From: Paraneptunicella aestuarii
Lineage (GTDB): Bacteria; Pseudomonadota; Gammaproteobacteria; Enterobacterales; Alteromonadaceae
Direction of reading: 5' to 3'
Assembly (NCBI RefSeq): GCF_019900845.1
Contig: NZ_CP074570.1
Coordinates: 2,790,001-2,854,000, forward strand
Length of the DNA stretch: 64,000 bases
The position numbers were made by a program, and so were the translations under genes. Position 1 is the first letter of the stretch. Each line of letters begins with the position of its first letter. Positions 9,563 through 19,509 of the stretch are shown one piece after another. The notes under the pieces were generated by a model, which saw nothing but the letters and a program-made list of their open reading frames with translations, did not search any database and was not told the DNA's origin.

Positions 9563-10279
9563 CTAAGCCACGGTTACTTCTGGTGTGGTTTCAGTTTGCT
9601 TTTCCAGTCTTTTCTCAGACACAACTTTGCCATCCAGTAAATTAACGACATAATTGGCAAAGCGAGTGTGCTCTTCAGAGTGGGTTACCATGACAATGGT
9701 TGTCCCCTTTTCATGCAACTGGCGAAGCATTTCCATAACTTCTTCACCATGTTTTGTATCCAAATTACCCGTTGGTTCGTCAGCAAGAATGACCTGGGGG
9801 TCAATCACTAACGCTCTGGCGACAGCAACTCTTTGCTGCTGACCTCCCGAAAGCTGATAAGGGCGATGATTTGCTCGATGGGAAATATTAAGCTTCTCTA
9901 AAACCGCATTTACCCGGCAGGTAATCTCACTAGCCGGTAGTTTCTGATATAGCAGTGGTAGCTCAATGTTTTCCCTGATAGTTAGTTCGTCAATCAAATT
10001 GAAAGACTGAAAAACAAACCCGATATTTTTCTTTCTGATGGTTGAAAGCTGGTCTTCTGAATAGTTGGAAATATCCTCTCCATCAAAGATATAACTACCG
10101 CTAGTAGAGGAATCCAACATTCCTAATATGTTGAGAAGTGATGATTTTCCACAACCAGATGGCCCCATAATGGCCACAAAGTCACCACGTTGGATTTGTA
10201 GGTCAAGGTCACTAACGGCTGCGGTCTGAACCTCTTCTGTCCTAAACAATTTAGTTAATCCTTTAAGTTCAATTAACAT
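9563..10279 (-). CDS. ABC transporter ATP-binding protein, MacB/LolD type
   Basis: ATPase of 238 residues with Walker A GPSGCGKSS, Q-loop FQSFNL, signature LSGGQQQR, Walker B VILADEPTGNLD and the switch histidine in MVTHS. The TGNLD extension marks the MacB/LolD/FtsE group that drives FtsX-type permeases. It should energise the permease at 2799-5234, with the HlyD-like protein as periplasmic adaptor. In MacB the ATPase and permease are one chain; here they are separate and six genes lie between the ATPase and the permease or adaptor partners. The cytoplasmic subunit is probably held at the inner membrane. Confidence 0.92.
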   Translation of the reverse strand: MLIELKGLTKLFRTEEVQTAAVSDLDLQIQRGDFVAIMGPSGCGKSSLLNILGMLDSSTSGSYIFDGEDISNYSEDQLSTIRKKNIGFVFQSFNLIDELTIRENIELPLLYQKLPASEITCRVNAVLEKLNISHRANHRPYQLSGGQQQRVAVARALVIDPQVILADEPTGNLDTKHGEEVMEMLRQLHEKGTTIVMVTHSEEHTRFANYVVNLLDGKVVSEKRLEKQTETTPEVTVA

Positions 10280-10325
10280 GTTCCAGCTCCAGCAAAATTT
10301 AAATTATTATTTAGTTGTAGGGTTG

Positions 10326-12023
10326 TTAGTGAACAGCTTCCAGCTGCTTTTTGGTTTGTACTTTTTTGATTTTGCCTTCATCCATCACAATGATTTTGTC
10401 AGCGATATCAAAAAATCTGTCGTCATGACTGATAACAACAACCATTTTTCCTCTGGCTTTTAGTTCTGGTAAGATTTCCTTGTAGAATACAATCTTAAAG
10501 CTAGGATCCTGATCCGCGGCCCATTCATCAAAGATATACAAGTCACGATCTTCAAGCATTTCAACCAAAAGGGCTAACCGTTTCTTCTGTCCGTCAGACA
10601 AAGATATTGTTGAAAATTTTCCATTCTCAATTTTTACTTTTTTATCCAGACCTAACTTGTTCAGTAATTCTTGAATTCTTGAATTTTCATCGGGATTGAT
10701 ACTACCCAACAGACGATCAAACAAATAAAAATCGGTAAAAATTGCCGAAATCGCCTCTCTACAACTATTTAGGGTGCTTTGATCTACGCGAGTATTTCCG
10801 AAGTAAATATCACCTTCATGGACAGGATAATGAAGAGCTATCAGTTTACATAAAGTAGACTTACCGGAACCGTTGCCTCCCACAATAAAAGCAATTTCAC
10901 CTTTAGCGAGTTCCATATCTATCGGACCTAATTGAAAACTATGATTTGTGCCTTCGTAACGGTAGGTCAGATTGGAGTAACGTACTGTTTTCCAATCAGG
11001 CAATCTGATTATCTCTTCACTGGCGTTTTCCCGAGACATTAAATCAATGAATTCGTTGACTCGCCCCAAAGCGACCTTGGCAACAAGTAATTGTGGAACC
11101 GTATTCATAATCGCAGTGATTGGCCCTGTAATGTACAGCATGGCCATGATGACACCGATCAGTGTTTCAGTACTGATCGAGTTATAGTTAACGTAAACAA
11201 AGGCGACGAAACCTATTACAAAAAAGCTAACCAAATCACCGTAACTACGTGCAGAACGCACGATTGTTTCAGCTTGTAAGCTGTCATCCCTAAGTAACCG
11301 TTCTGCATCACTCAATATTTCGTTGTAATAAGCTTCTCTTTTGGCTTTGTTAAGCTTCAGTTCTTTGGTGCCATATACCAGCCCCAACATTGACTCATAC
11401 AAATAATCCCAATGCTTTCTTACCTTTCGGAAATAGTGGTTACCAATATACAGGGGGATCTGATATGTCACGCCACCAAATACAATAGCCAGGATAACTA
11501 CCCAGAACAGCTCCGTATTCAGAAACAACAAAAAGCCTAACAAACCAACTAAAGTTACACTGTTCACCAATAGCCCTGGAAATAATCCGGCTCCGTCAAC
11601 AATTTGCGATACATCTCCGGTAATAACAGCCAATGTACGAGATGACCCCAGCTTGTCCAACTCATCAATTGGCGCTTTTAAAATACGACGATATATATTC
11701 AGTCTTGTTCTGTTGGTAATCTCGGTAGCGATTCTCACCAATAGAATTTGAGATGCTGTGCGGGCTATCAGGATAATGACGCATATCGCCAGGAAAAGTA
11801 GTGCGAAATAAGGATTGGAAACCTTAATTTCAAACATTGTTAAAGCACTGGACTGATCGACTGTAGGCAAATTATTGTCAGCCCCAATGCTCTTCAATAT
11901 GATGGGAATCAGCATTGAGTAACAAATACCAGCAATCGCACCTAATAACATGGAAATGAATACCATATTAGGTGCGTTTTTTGTGAAAGCTTCAAAGAGC
12001 TTCATGGGTTCTCTTTGTGGCAT
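10326..12023 (-). CDS. Cyclic-peptide/siderophore export ABC transporter, PvdE/SyrD type
   Basis: Fused transporter of 565 residues. Six transmembrane helices fill residues 1-320, then an ATPase with Walker A GGNGSGKST, signature LSDGQKKRLAL and Walker B IFDEWAADQDP. The EWAADQDP wording is typical of PvdE, SyrD and related NRPS-peptide exporters. These carry peptide or lipopeptide precursors from cytoplasm to periplasm. In the pyoverdine system PvdE precedes acylase PvdQ, and here the acylase gene lies immediately upstream. Start at ATG 12023 with GGGAG upstream; an in-frame ATG six codons on is also possible. Confidence 0.92.
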   Translation of the reverse strand: MPQREPMKLFEAFTKNAPNMVFISMLLGAIAGICYSMLIPIILKSIGADNNLPTVDQSSALTMFEIKVSNPYFALLFLAICVIILIARTASQILLVRIATEITNRTRLNIYRRILKAPIDELDKLGSSRTLAVITGDVSQIVDGAGLFPGLLVNSVTLVGLLGFLLFLNTELFWVVILAIVFGGVTYQIPLYIGNHYFRKVRKHWDYLYESMLGLVYGTKELKLNKAKREAYYNEILSDAERLLRDDSLQAETIVRSARSYGDLVSFFVIGFVAFVYVNYNSISTETLIGVIMAMLYITGPITAIMNTVPQLLVAKVALGRVNEFIDLMSRENASEEIIRLPDWKTVRYSNLTYRYEGTNHSFQLGPIDMELAKGEIAFIVGGNGSGKSTLCKLIALHYPVHEGDIYFGNTRVDQSTLNSCREAISAIFTDFYLFDRLLGSINPDENSRIQELLNKLGLDKKVKIENGKFSTISLSDGQKKRLALLVEMLEDRDLYIFDEWAADQDPSFKIVFYKEILPELKARGKMVVVISHDDRFFDIADKIIVMDEGKIKKVQTKKQLEAVH

Positions 12024-12092
12024 ACGCTAAATAATCTCCCTGCCAATAGTTTTGCTTACTCGATCATTCATAAAAGTCGAAAAACGTTCTTA

Positions 12093-14540
12093 TTAATTTG
12101 TTGTTGGATTCAGAATCGTTGTAGTTTCAACGTTTTTATTCCCATCACCATACAGTTCAAAGAATTCAACTCTATTGAACGGTTTCACCATATCGGAATA
12201 ATGCTTACTGAGCACATGACCAGACTGGCCAGTAGAGTTCATATAAAGATGACGGATGTCACCATCCCCCATTTGCATGATTTGCCTGAAAGTGGCGCCA
12301 AAGGTTTGTTGGTATCCCTCTCCTTCCAACCACCTGGCATTTGCAACATTAACAGTATTACTTGATCCGCCATTCTCGAGTTGACGGCCAAAGACCATAT
12401 CCAAAAACCGGAAGTCACTAAAAGGCGTATGCTTGTAGAGAGTGAAATGAAGATTTCCCCAATTCCAATTCGAAAAGCTTCCTCCTTTTAATTCTTCCAA
12501 TTCTTCAAGAGCTGCTTTCAAACTCTGCTGCAACATTGTCTTGCAGTTTTCTTTCACCGCAGTGCCAACATTTTCACACCAGTCCAACTCGTTAGATGTC
12601 AATGCCTTGTAAAGTTGTGAATTGGAAGTGCCTCTTCCAATATCCAGCAATCTGTCACTTTCGGTGATTTTGTTCCAAAATCCATCTAATTGATCATCAA
12701 AAAGGTGCATTCTCAAGTGCTTCACCCATACATAGAAAATACTTGCAGCAACACTGTCTTCGGACATTTGTCCATCCCAATCCCTGATCAGAGCAATTAC
12801 CTGTTTCTGTTTATCATTCTCTGGTTCTAATGAGAGTAAAACTGGCACTAAAGCAAGTGCACTTACATCCTTCGTGTCAGCATGCATAGACTGGATAAAC
12901 GCCAAATCAACCGCCTGTTCACCTTCAATCTGTTGTTCGAGCAATTCTTCTATTCGTTGTGCTCTTGCAGGCTCAGCCCAATCTTTTGAAATGAAGTAAG
13001 GGTATTCATCACCAATAATTTTGTTATTAGCAGAAACAATAAATCCTTTTTTGGGATTGAATGTTCTGGGCATGACTTCATCAGGAATATATCCGTTCCA
13101 AGCAAACTCATCAGTCCATCCAGGAACGGGAAGTTGCCCTTCCCCATTCGCTCTAACAGGAATTTTGCCAGCAGCCAAATAACCAATATTATTTTTTGAA
13201 TCTGCATAAAGCATATTCAGTGCTGGTGTCACGAGGAAACTGGCAGCCTTTTGAAATGCGGTCCAATCCTGAGCATAATTCATCTGAAAGAAAGACTGAT
13301 ATGTAGTGTCGTTTTCATTAAGTGCAGTCCAGCGCAATGAGACTGGTTGATCAAACACACCATTCATATCCGTAACTAAAGGACCATGGCGAGACTTACG
13401 TAAAATGATTTTTACCGGTTGGTAAGGGGACATTAACTCCGCAGGAAAATCTGCTTTTATAGAAATTTCTTCGGTGCGGGTTTCAAATTCAAGCCACTCA
13501 CCGTTGAAAAGGTACTGCTTGGAATTTTTAGCATTTACCTGCTCAAAATACAGGTCCTGAACGTCTGCAAGCATTGCCGTACCGCCCCAGGCAATACTCT
13601 CATTTCTGCCAAACACGACTACGGGCATACCAACTAAAGTCATACCTGATGTATTCAGGCGATCCCCCTTTAAGCTTGCGACATACCATAGTGATGGCAT
13701 TTGAAGACCCAAATGAGGATCATTCGCCAAAATAGCAGCTCCTGATTCGGTATATTTCCCTGAAACAACCCAAGCATTACTGCCAGCATTTTGTCCCCCA
13801 ATGCCCAAGTCGGTTTCCATTTCCTTGTTCACTTTACCTAGAGACAACAAAGCGGCCTCTGTCTCAGGAGAGAGCTCAGTAATCGAGACAGGTGCATTTT
13901 CCGGATAACCTTTATTCAAAAATGCCTGCTGATCAGGTGAAAGATATTTGTTCGTTATTAGATTATTAATTTCCTGATCAAGGTTGGCTGATATATTAAG
14001 TGCAAACACTTTGGCCCAGGCAAGTGAATCTATTGGTTTCCAAGGGGCTGGTGTCACACCAAGAATCAAGAATTCCGGAGGCAATACAGGATTACTGTTC
14101 AACCACGCGTTAATACCATCAGCATAGGCCTGCAGGGAAGCTTTGGCATCTTCATCTATTGCCTCATAAGCACTTTCCGCAGCACCATAAAAATCCAACG
14201 TCCGCATCCATGTGTCTTTACTCAATAAAGCCTTGCCAAAGACTTCACTCATTGTTCCTGCAGCAATTCTGCGCTGTAATTCTAATTGCCACAGGCGATC
14301 CTGCGCATGAGCGTAACCAATTGCGAAAAAGGCATCAGTATCAGTTTGTGTATCTATATACACAACACCATTGTTATCACGACGAATTTTTACAGGATGA
14401 GAAATTCCTTTTACGACAACGTCTGTGTCAGAATCCACAACGCCTTTTGCCACATGCCAATACACTGCAAACAAAATCAGAAATAATGGAATTATGATGA
14501 AGATTAAGAATCTTGACATCACAGGGTATTTCTCAAACAT
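12093..14540 (-). CDS. Penicillin-acylase family Ntn hydrolase (putative precursor deacylase)
   Basis: About 815 residues. An N-terminal signal anchor (SRFLIFIIIPLFLILFAVYW) sends it to the periplasm. An alpha-chain region (IGYAHAQDRLWQLE) follows, and the autoproteolysis site falls before a serine in QNAGSNAWVV, where the new N-terminal serine is the nucleophile. The beta chain carries NDPHLGLQMPSLWY and GRNESIAWG, both typical of the family. By analogy with PvdQ it would remove a fatty acyl or other protecting group from an exported NRPS precursor. I choose the ATG at 14540 because AAAGGAA precedes it and the signal anchor then starts at once. A longer frame would overlap the upstream gene. 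Confidence 0.9.
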   Translation of the reverse strand: MFEKYPVMSRFLIFIIIPLFLILFAVYWHVAKGVVDSDTDVVVKGISHPVKIRRDNNGVVYIDTQTDTDAFFAIGYAHAQDRLWQLELQRRIAAGTMSEVFGKALLSKDTWMRTLDFYGAAESAYEAIDEDAKASLQAYADGINAWLNSNPVLPPEFLILGVTPAPWKPIDSLAWAKVFALNISANLDQEINNLITNKYLSPDQQAFLNKGYPENAPVSITELSPETEAALLSLGKVNKEMETDLGIGGQNAGSNAWVVSGKYTESGAAILANDPHLGLQMPSLWYVASLKGDRLNTSGMTLVGMPVVVFGRNESIAWGGTAMLADVQDLYFEQVNAKNSKQYLFNGEWLEFETRTEEISIKADFPAELMSPYQPVKIILRKSRHGPLVTDMNGVFDQPVSLRWTALNENDTTYQSFFQMNYAQDWTAFQKAASFLVTPALNMLYADSKNNIGYLAAGKIPVRANGEGQLPVPGWTDEFAWNGYIPDEVMPRTFNPKKGFIVSANNKIIGDEYPYFISKDWAEPARAQRIEELLEQQIEGEQAVDLAFIQSMHADTKDVSALALVPVLLSLEPENDKQKQVIALIRDWDGQMSEDSVAASIFYVWVKHLRMHLFDDQLDGFWNKITESDRLLDIGRGTSNSQLYKALTSNELDWCENVGTAVKENCKTMLQQSLKAALEELEELKGGSFSNWNWGNLHFTLYKHTPFSDFRFLDMVFGRQLENGGSSNTVNVANARWLEGEGYQQTFGATFRQIMQMGDGDIRHLYMNSTGQSGHVLSKHYSDMVKPFNRVEFFELYGDGNKNVETTTILNPTTN

Positions 14541-14607
14541 TAATAATTTCCTTTCCTGGCTTGCATGCTCAATTTCTCTGGTCCTTAATGAATAAACTTT
14601 GAAGGCT

Positions 14608-15861
14608 CTAACGAGAATTGATTTCAAGCACATCTTTATCTTCATAACCGGAATATGAAGATGAAACGATAAACTCACCTAACTCCAGACCGTTTAGTAC
14701 TTCGATGTACTTGGAATTGTGACGCCCTAATTGCACTTTTCTTTTGGTAGCATAAGTTCCATCGTCAGATAATACGAACACCCAGTTGCCACCGGTTTCC
14801 TGATAAAAGGAGCCATACTCAATCAAATTCGCAGAGGTAGATTCTCCCAACTGCAAGTTGCCAATGACAGTCTGGCCTCTACGGAAATCGGCTGGAGATT
14901 CCCCATCAAATTTCAAATCGACTTTAAAAGTGTTGTTAGTCACCTGGGGATAGATTTTAGCAACATAAAGCTGATGAACTTTGTCGTTAATGGTTACCTC
15001 AACTTTCTGATTTACATGCACACGCTCCAAATAGAATTCACCGATATCAGCAACCAATTTAAATTGCAGAGGATCATCAATTTGTCCGATTCGAACTCCT
15101 ACGCCAACAGCCTGGCCTTTCTTCAATTCAAAAGAAGTAAGTCGACCAGACCTGGGAGCCTTGACGGAAAGGTTTTCCAGATTTTTACGAGCCATAGCCA
15201 GGTTCTTTTCCAATTGCTCACTTGCCTTTTTCAACTGACCTATCTGTACTTCCTGCATTTCAATATCGTTTTGTTGACTTTCCAGCGTTACTTCTCGTTG
15301 AGAAACATACCAGTCCAATTCGATTTGAGTATCTTCAAGGTCGGCTTTCATCAGTACATTGTCTTTCACCAAAGGAAGAGAACGTTCAAGCTTTTTCCTC
15401 AATCGACGAATCTGATAATTAATATCGATAAGATTTTTTTTGTGGCTAAGACGGTTTTGCTCTAACTGAAGTTCGAGAGTTCGGATATTATTTAATTGCT
15501 GAGTAGTATCTGCGTCACTTCTGATCACCGATATTTGTACAGCGGGGTTAGAAAGCACCAGCATTAGCTGTCCCTCTTCAACCAATTCCCCATCCTCAAC
15601 ATAAATATCTTCTACCCGTCCACCTTCAATAGCGTCCAGGTATAAAGACTCTAATGGCTGTACATTAGCTCTAATAGTAACTCGATCATCAAAATTACCT
15701 TCTATAACCTGAGACAGAGATAAAACCTCACCTTCGACATCAACCGTACGTGAACTTTCTGGCACGAACAGCTTATATAGACTCACAGCTATGATTAAAA
15801 CTATTGCTACTACAATTAATTTCTTTCGGCCATCATTTGTTTTTTGAATTACTGTATCCAA
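14608..15861 (-). CDS. HlyD/MacA-family periplasmic efflux adaptor
   Basis: Membrane-fusion protein of 417 residues. It has a single N-terminal membrane anchor (LIVVAIVLIIAVSLYKLF), a lipoyl-like half-motif, a long heptad-rich coiled-coil hairpin (about residues 115-220), a second lipoyl half (VKAPRSGRLTSFELKKGQ) and beta-barrel and membrane-proximal domains. It should link the FtsX-type permease and its ATPase to an outer-membrane channel, as PvdR or MacA do. No TolC-type gene is visible, so a shared channel encoded elsewhere is implied. It lies between the CmlA-like gene and the acylase. Confidence 0.92.
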   Translation of the reverse strand: MDTVIQKTNDGRKKLIVVAIVLIIAVSLYKLFVPESSRTVDVEGEVLSLSQVIEGNFDDRVTIRANVQPLESLYLDAIEGGRVEDIYVEDGELVEEGQLMLVLSNPAVQISVIRSDADTTQQLNNIRTLELQLEQNRLSHKKNLIDINYQIRRLRKKLERSLPLVKDNVLMKADLEDTQIELDWYVSQREVTLESQQNDIEMQEVQIGQLKKASEQLEKNLAMARKNLENLSVKAPRSGRLTSFELKKGQAVGVGVRIGQIDDPLQFKLVADIGEFYLERVHVNQKVEVTINDKVHQLYVAKIYPQVTNNTFKVDLKFDGESPADFRRGQTVIGNLQLGESTSANLIEYGSFYQETGGNWVFVLSDDGTYATKRKVQLGRHNSKYIEVLNGLELGEFIVSSSYSGYEDKDVLEINSR

Positions 15862-15911
15862 GAAATTACCTTATAAACAGTTAACTTTTCCAATTACTCA
15901 AGCATGTCTTA

Positions 15912-17510
15912 TCAAACAAACTCGTATGTTTTTTTACCATATAGCATTTCTGCTTCGATATTAAGATCTGAGCATTCACAGACAAACTTCCTTGATTCCA
16001 CCAATTGTTCGGAATCATGTTCATAATTCATCCCCATAAAATATCTATAACAGGGTTCCACACCTAGCGCATAAACTGCTACATTTTTAGGTAAGAATTT
16101 GTTAACAAGAGCAATTGCCTGTACAGAATTCGCGCCATTCAACCGGCGGCTTTCTTTAATCTTTTTGGAAACCTTTTTGCTACTCAAAGCCCCATAAATC
16201 CAAGTATAGGGTGCCCCTACACACTCCATTCCGATAGCAAACAAATCAATATTTTCAAAGAAGGAAGACATATTATCATACACCTGAATGTCAGGGTTTG
16301 CAGAGTCAGCTCCGAAAAACATCCTTCGGCCATTTATGTCAATTATCCAGGCAGTTTTGGATCGAATATTAAGATCGCCATGCTCACCTAGAAAAGGAAT
16401 TGCTGTAATACTGCCTTTATCTAATTTGATGGAATCCAGATCTTCAACATCAATGACATCAAATCCTAATTTCTCCAGCCCCAACCGTAACGAAGGGTCC
16501 TCAAGTGTTCCACCATTGTTACGAGGAACGATTATCTTTCCAATTCTATGCCTTAGCTGAATAAGCGTTTCCAAATTGACATGATCAAGATGGTGGTGCG
16601 TTAAACATGCGTAATCAATTCTTTCTGGTAATTCAGAAAAGCTCATTACTTGAGCTTTATCATCATTACTCACCGCGATTACCGGATCTATCAGGATATT
16701 AACTTCCTGAGTTTCAATTAAGAATCCTGCGTGTCCCGTATAATTAACGCGCACACCTTGATGTTCTAAAGGCTTATGAAACTTCAGAGGTTTTGATTCT
16801 GTGAAGAGTTCTTCAACATCAAGCCCGCCCTCTATAGAGACATTTGAAAACAACTCTTTGATTCTTTTGGAAGATATCGGGTTAACGCGGGCACTGAATA
16901 TTTCATCAAGTATTGGAGAATCAAATGCTAAATCAGCCTGTAGATGCTGTTTGTCAGGTAAGCGGGGCGTGCTTAAAACGAAGGGACGCTCTTTAACTTT
17001 TTCCAGTGAGCCAAAAGATACTGACTGTAATTCTGGTTTGTAATAATCACTTATATATAGAAGTGACTCCAGAATACGATACGAAACCCTGTGTTCCCGA
17101 TCCATGAGCAATTCAACAAAGCCCTTTAGCGGCCCAGGTATCTGCGAATAAAGATATTCAATACTTTCTCCACTAACATGGCTATTCACAAGTTCGTCTA
17201 ATTTATCTATCGCTTCAGATAGTTGAATAAGATCGCGATTATGCGTTTGGGTTTTATCTACCAACGCACTGATTTCCTGCACCTGGTCTTCGGTACAATT
17301 GAGAAACTCACCTCCCGCCAGATTAGGATCCTTAGAGGCTATAATATGAAGTTGATGGTTACTAAGGAAAGAGCGCATCAATCTCAGATGGGTATGGACA
17401 AGATAACGGGAAAATGTAGCCGGAGAAACCAGGTAAGACCATGCATACCAGTGATTAATCAATGGTTCAAAGTAAACATCGTCTCTCAAATAAAGGGCTT
17501 TGCCGTCCAC
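15912..17510 (-). CDS. CmlA-like diiron beta-hydroxylase (metallo-beta-lactamase fold)
   Basis: 532 residues, the same length I recall for CmlA, which beta-hydroxylates p-aminophenylalanine on an NRPS carrier in chloramphenicol synthesis. The N-terminal domain has the family opening (FEPLINHWYAWSYL). The C-terminal metallo-beta-lactamase domain has H305-x-H307-x-D309-H310, E376 (GEHGDL) and D402 (GADSANPD), at nearly the numbering of CmlA. No histidine occurs between residues 379 and 497, so the last CmlA iron ligand (H468, as I remember it) has no obvious equivalent. The start is GTG with GGAAAGA upstream; the nearby ATG is out of frame. First gene of the leftward operon, so its promoter is in 17511-17984. 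Confidence 0.85.
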   Translation of the reverse strand: MDGKALYLRDDVYFEPLINHWYAWSYLVSPATFSRYLVHTHLRLMRSFLSNHQLHIIASKDPNLAGGEFLNCTEDQVQEISALVDKTQTHNRDLIQLSEAIDKLDELVNSHVSGESIEYLYSQIPGPLKGFVELLMDREHRVSYRILESLLYISDYYKPELQSVSFGSLEKVKERPFVLSTPRLPDKQHLQADLAFDSPILDEIFSARVNPISSKRIKELFSNVSIEGGLDVEELFTESKPLKFHKPLEHQGVRVNYTGHAGFLIETQEVNILIDPVIAVSNDDKAQVMSFSELPERIDYACLTHHHLDHVNLETLIQLRHRIGKIIVPRNNGGTLEDPSLRLGLEKLGFDVIDVEDLDSIKLDKGSITAIPFLGEHGDLNIRSKTAWIIDINGRRMFFGADSANPDIQVYDNMSSFFENIDLFAIGMECVGAPYTWIYGALSSKKVSKKIKESRRLNGANSVQAIALVNKFLPKNVAVYALGVEPCYRYFMGMNYEHDSEQLVESRKFVCECSDLNIEAEMLYGKKTYEFV

Positions 17511-17984
17511 TCTTTCCTTTCCGTCATAAAAATCAGTTTCCGAGGTGCGAAACGCCCCCCAAAATCACTTATTTGGCAACATCGTGTTGTAAGCAAAACA
17601 GATGTCGCTAAACCCTATAAGTTTACAAACATCTAAAAGTAGTTGTTTGACTGTTCACTCGAAGGAACGGAATGCCTTAGACCCTATGCAGTCAATATTA
17701 GCTCAGAAGAACATAAAGGATAATTTTCATCGACACACAATAACAACAGCACTTACAAACATGCACAATTGATTACTCGTGCATACTATATTTATTTTTT
17801 CCTTAAAAAAAGTAAATTCACACACTTTCAACATTTTTTATTAACCTTTTTGAACGAACATTTTCACCAATAAGAAAAAATTGTAACATTAGATTGTTTT
17901 TCATACGAAAAAATGCCAAGGCCGGATCGCACTTTATTTAAAAATATGATCAAATAACGGCAGTTTCCCTAACCAGCCGTAGCA
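17511..17984. promoter_or_regulatory. AT-rich non-coding region upstream of the peptide cluster
   Basis: No credible gene is visible in these 474 bases. The region should hold the promoter of the leftward peptide operon. The part from about 17740 is rich in A/T runs. The right end approaches the truncated ISAs1 gene and probably includes that element's original terminus. I could not pick a convincing promoter or operator. Confidence 0.4.
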
Positions 17985-18186
17985 ATGACACTTATAGAAC
18001 ACCTTTCCATAGTTGAAGAGACTCGCTCAGACATTAACAAAAAACATGACCTCACCGATGTTATCTTTTTGGTCATCAGTGCCATTATGGCTGGTGCTGA
18101 AGGATGGCAGGATATTCAGACTTATGGTGATGCCAAGAAAGACTGGCTTAAGAATTATCGTCCCTTTAAAAATGGCATTCCTCGCC
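17985..18186 (+). pseudogene. Truncated ISAs1-family transposase, N-terminal fragment
   Basis: The first 65 or so residues match the N-terminal domain of ISAs1-family transposases (DLTDVIFLVISAIMAGAEGW, then the DWLK...PFKNGIP segment). The reading frame is cut at 18187 by the end of the IS10-like element. The remainder of the ISAs1 gene does not reappear on the far side at 23304, so sequence has been lost. Confidence 0.8.
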
Positions 18187-19456
18187 GGGTTCTACCCTGA
18201 GGGATCCCCACAAATTTAAATGGGAACATAATTCACTTCCGCTAGTTTTAGTTTCAATACGTCTCTATTTTTTAGGCTATTGGCTTGATAACGACGATGC
18301 TTATTGGCCATTTTTACCGTCCACCCCGTCAGCGTAGCAACGAGATGGGCCAGAGTGGTGAGCAACACCAGAATGCGTAAACGCCGTGTGTCTTTGCTCA
18401 GATTATTGCTAAATCCCAAGGCAAAACGTGGGCTCTTCATATCCCGAAACGTTTCTTCAATCTGCATTCGGGTTTGATATATTTTCACCACACGTTTACC
18501 CAAATGACTTTTATCTGGTAACGACGTCACCAATAACCATGGTTCACGGTTTCGTTTAGCGCCCTTTTGGGATGGGCCTTTAAGACAGGAGGTGCCGGAG
18601 CGGTTAAGCTTATGACGCCCCTTGGGATTTTGTTTATATAAAACGAATCGTACATCCATTGGACTGCTCCGACACAACTGTCCAGCAAAGGTTTTAGGAC
18701 ACGATGTCGCAGCAGGATAAAGGGAAGTGATACATTGCCAGTTTTCATCGTTTATATGGAAAAAGTTGGGTTTTCTTGCTCGTCCAACAAAATGCCATCC
18801 CAGTGATAACACGGTATTAAACCAAGGCGTTTTAAACCCTGCATCGGTGACAATAACAGGCGTTGAACCCGGTGGAAGAATGGATTTAAGCACATCCAGA
18901 AAATGGCGATGTGTTGCTGGTTTTTCCTTGGTTCCAATATCATGCACTTCTTCATATAGAGTAATGCTTCGTCCCTCAAATGCTAATGAAGCTCTAAGAA
19001 GAAAATGTCGTTTATATTCATCGAGGTCAGACCAATCGACATGAATAACCGGAGTAGAAAGAGCCGCCGTAAAAAGCCTTCCCATGAAACCATAAATCCC
19101 GGATAACTCAATGTATAAGTGGCTATTTGAAAGCAGCCTGTCAGCACGTTTAATGTTATGTTTTTCTCCAGCAGAGGATGAAATTCCACGACCAATACTT
19201 GTCACTGTCGCATTTGCTCCATGCAATATGCTGGTCATGCAAGCGAGCGGTGATTTTCTTCTAGTGACATGCATACTGGGGGTGACAAGTGTGATGGTTT
19301 TATTCAAAATCTGGGGTACATTCATGGCGTATCCGTTTGGGGTTTGTGATGTTTGGCGATTGATCAGATCACCAAATGCCATGAATGTTCCCTTCTATTT
19401 AAAATAAATTATTGATCCACAAAATTTATTTGTGGGGATACCCCAGGGTTCTACCC
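18187..19456 (-). mobile_element. IS10-like element (IS4 family), left copy
   Basis: About 1270 bases, bounded by imperfect terminal inverted repeats. The outer end reads GGGTTCTACCCTGAGG and the inner end, reversed, reads GGGTAGAACCCTGGGG, each followed by ATCCCCACAAAT. It encodes one transposase. Its inner end differs from that of the right copy in the 50 or so bases before the gene. Confidence 0.85.
18216..19382 (-). CDS. IS10-like transposase (IS4 family), left copy
   Basis: 388-residue DDE transposase similar along its length to IS10 transposase. HNIKRADRLLSN and the first catalytic aspartate in VDWSDL are present. The second aspartate is in VTDAGFKTPW, and the YREK-type signature appears as YQTRMQIEETFRDMKS with the catalytic glutamate. 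Full length and apparently intact. The protein is identical to that of the right copy, and the antisense frames also agree, so the DNA is nearly identical. It should cut and paste itself or the whole composite. Confidence 0.93.
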   Translation of the reverse strand: MAFGDLINRQTSQTPNGYAMNVPQILNKTITLVTPSMHVTRRKSPLACMTSILHGANATVTSIGRGISSSAGEKHNIKRADRLLSNSHLYIELSGIYGFMGRLFTAALSTPVIHVDWSDLDEYKRHFLLRASLAFEGRSITLYEEVHDIGTKEKPATHRHFLDVLKSILPPGSTPVIVTDAGFKTPWFNTVLSLGWHFVGRARKPNFFHINDENWQCITSLYPAATSCPKTFAGQLCRSSPMDVRFVLYKQNPKGRHKLNRSGTSCLKGPSQKGAKRNREPWLLVTSLPDKSHLGKRVVKIYQTRMQIEETFRDMKSPRFALGFSNNLSKDTRRLRILVLLTTLAHLVATLTGWTVKMANKHRRYQANSLKNRDVLKLKLAEVNYVPI

Positions 19457-19509
19457 AGATTTTACGGACACATCTAAAAAGAGGCATACTATGCCTGATA
19501 GGAGTGTTC

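Noticed and set aside
12024..12092. Possible small gene between the acylase and the exporter
   Set aside because: Only 69 bases and no start with ribosome site on either strand.
14159..14497. Rightward 112-codon frame
   Set aside because: It lies antisense to the penicillin-acylase gene, whose signal anchor and catalytic motifs are clear.
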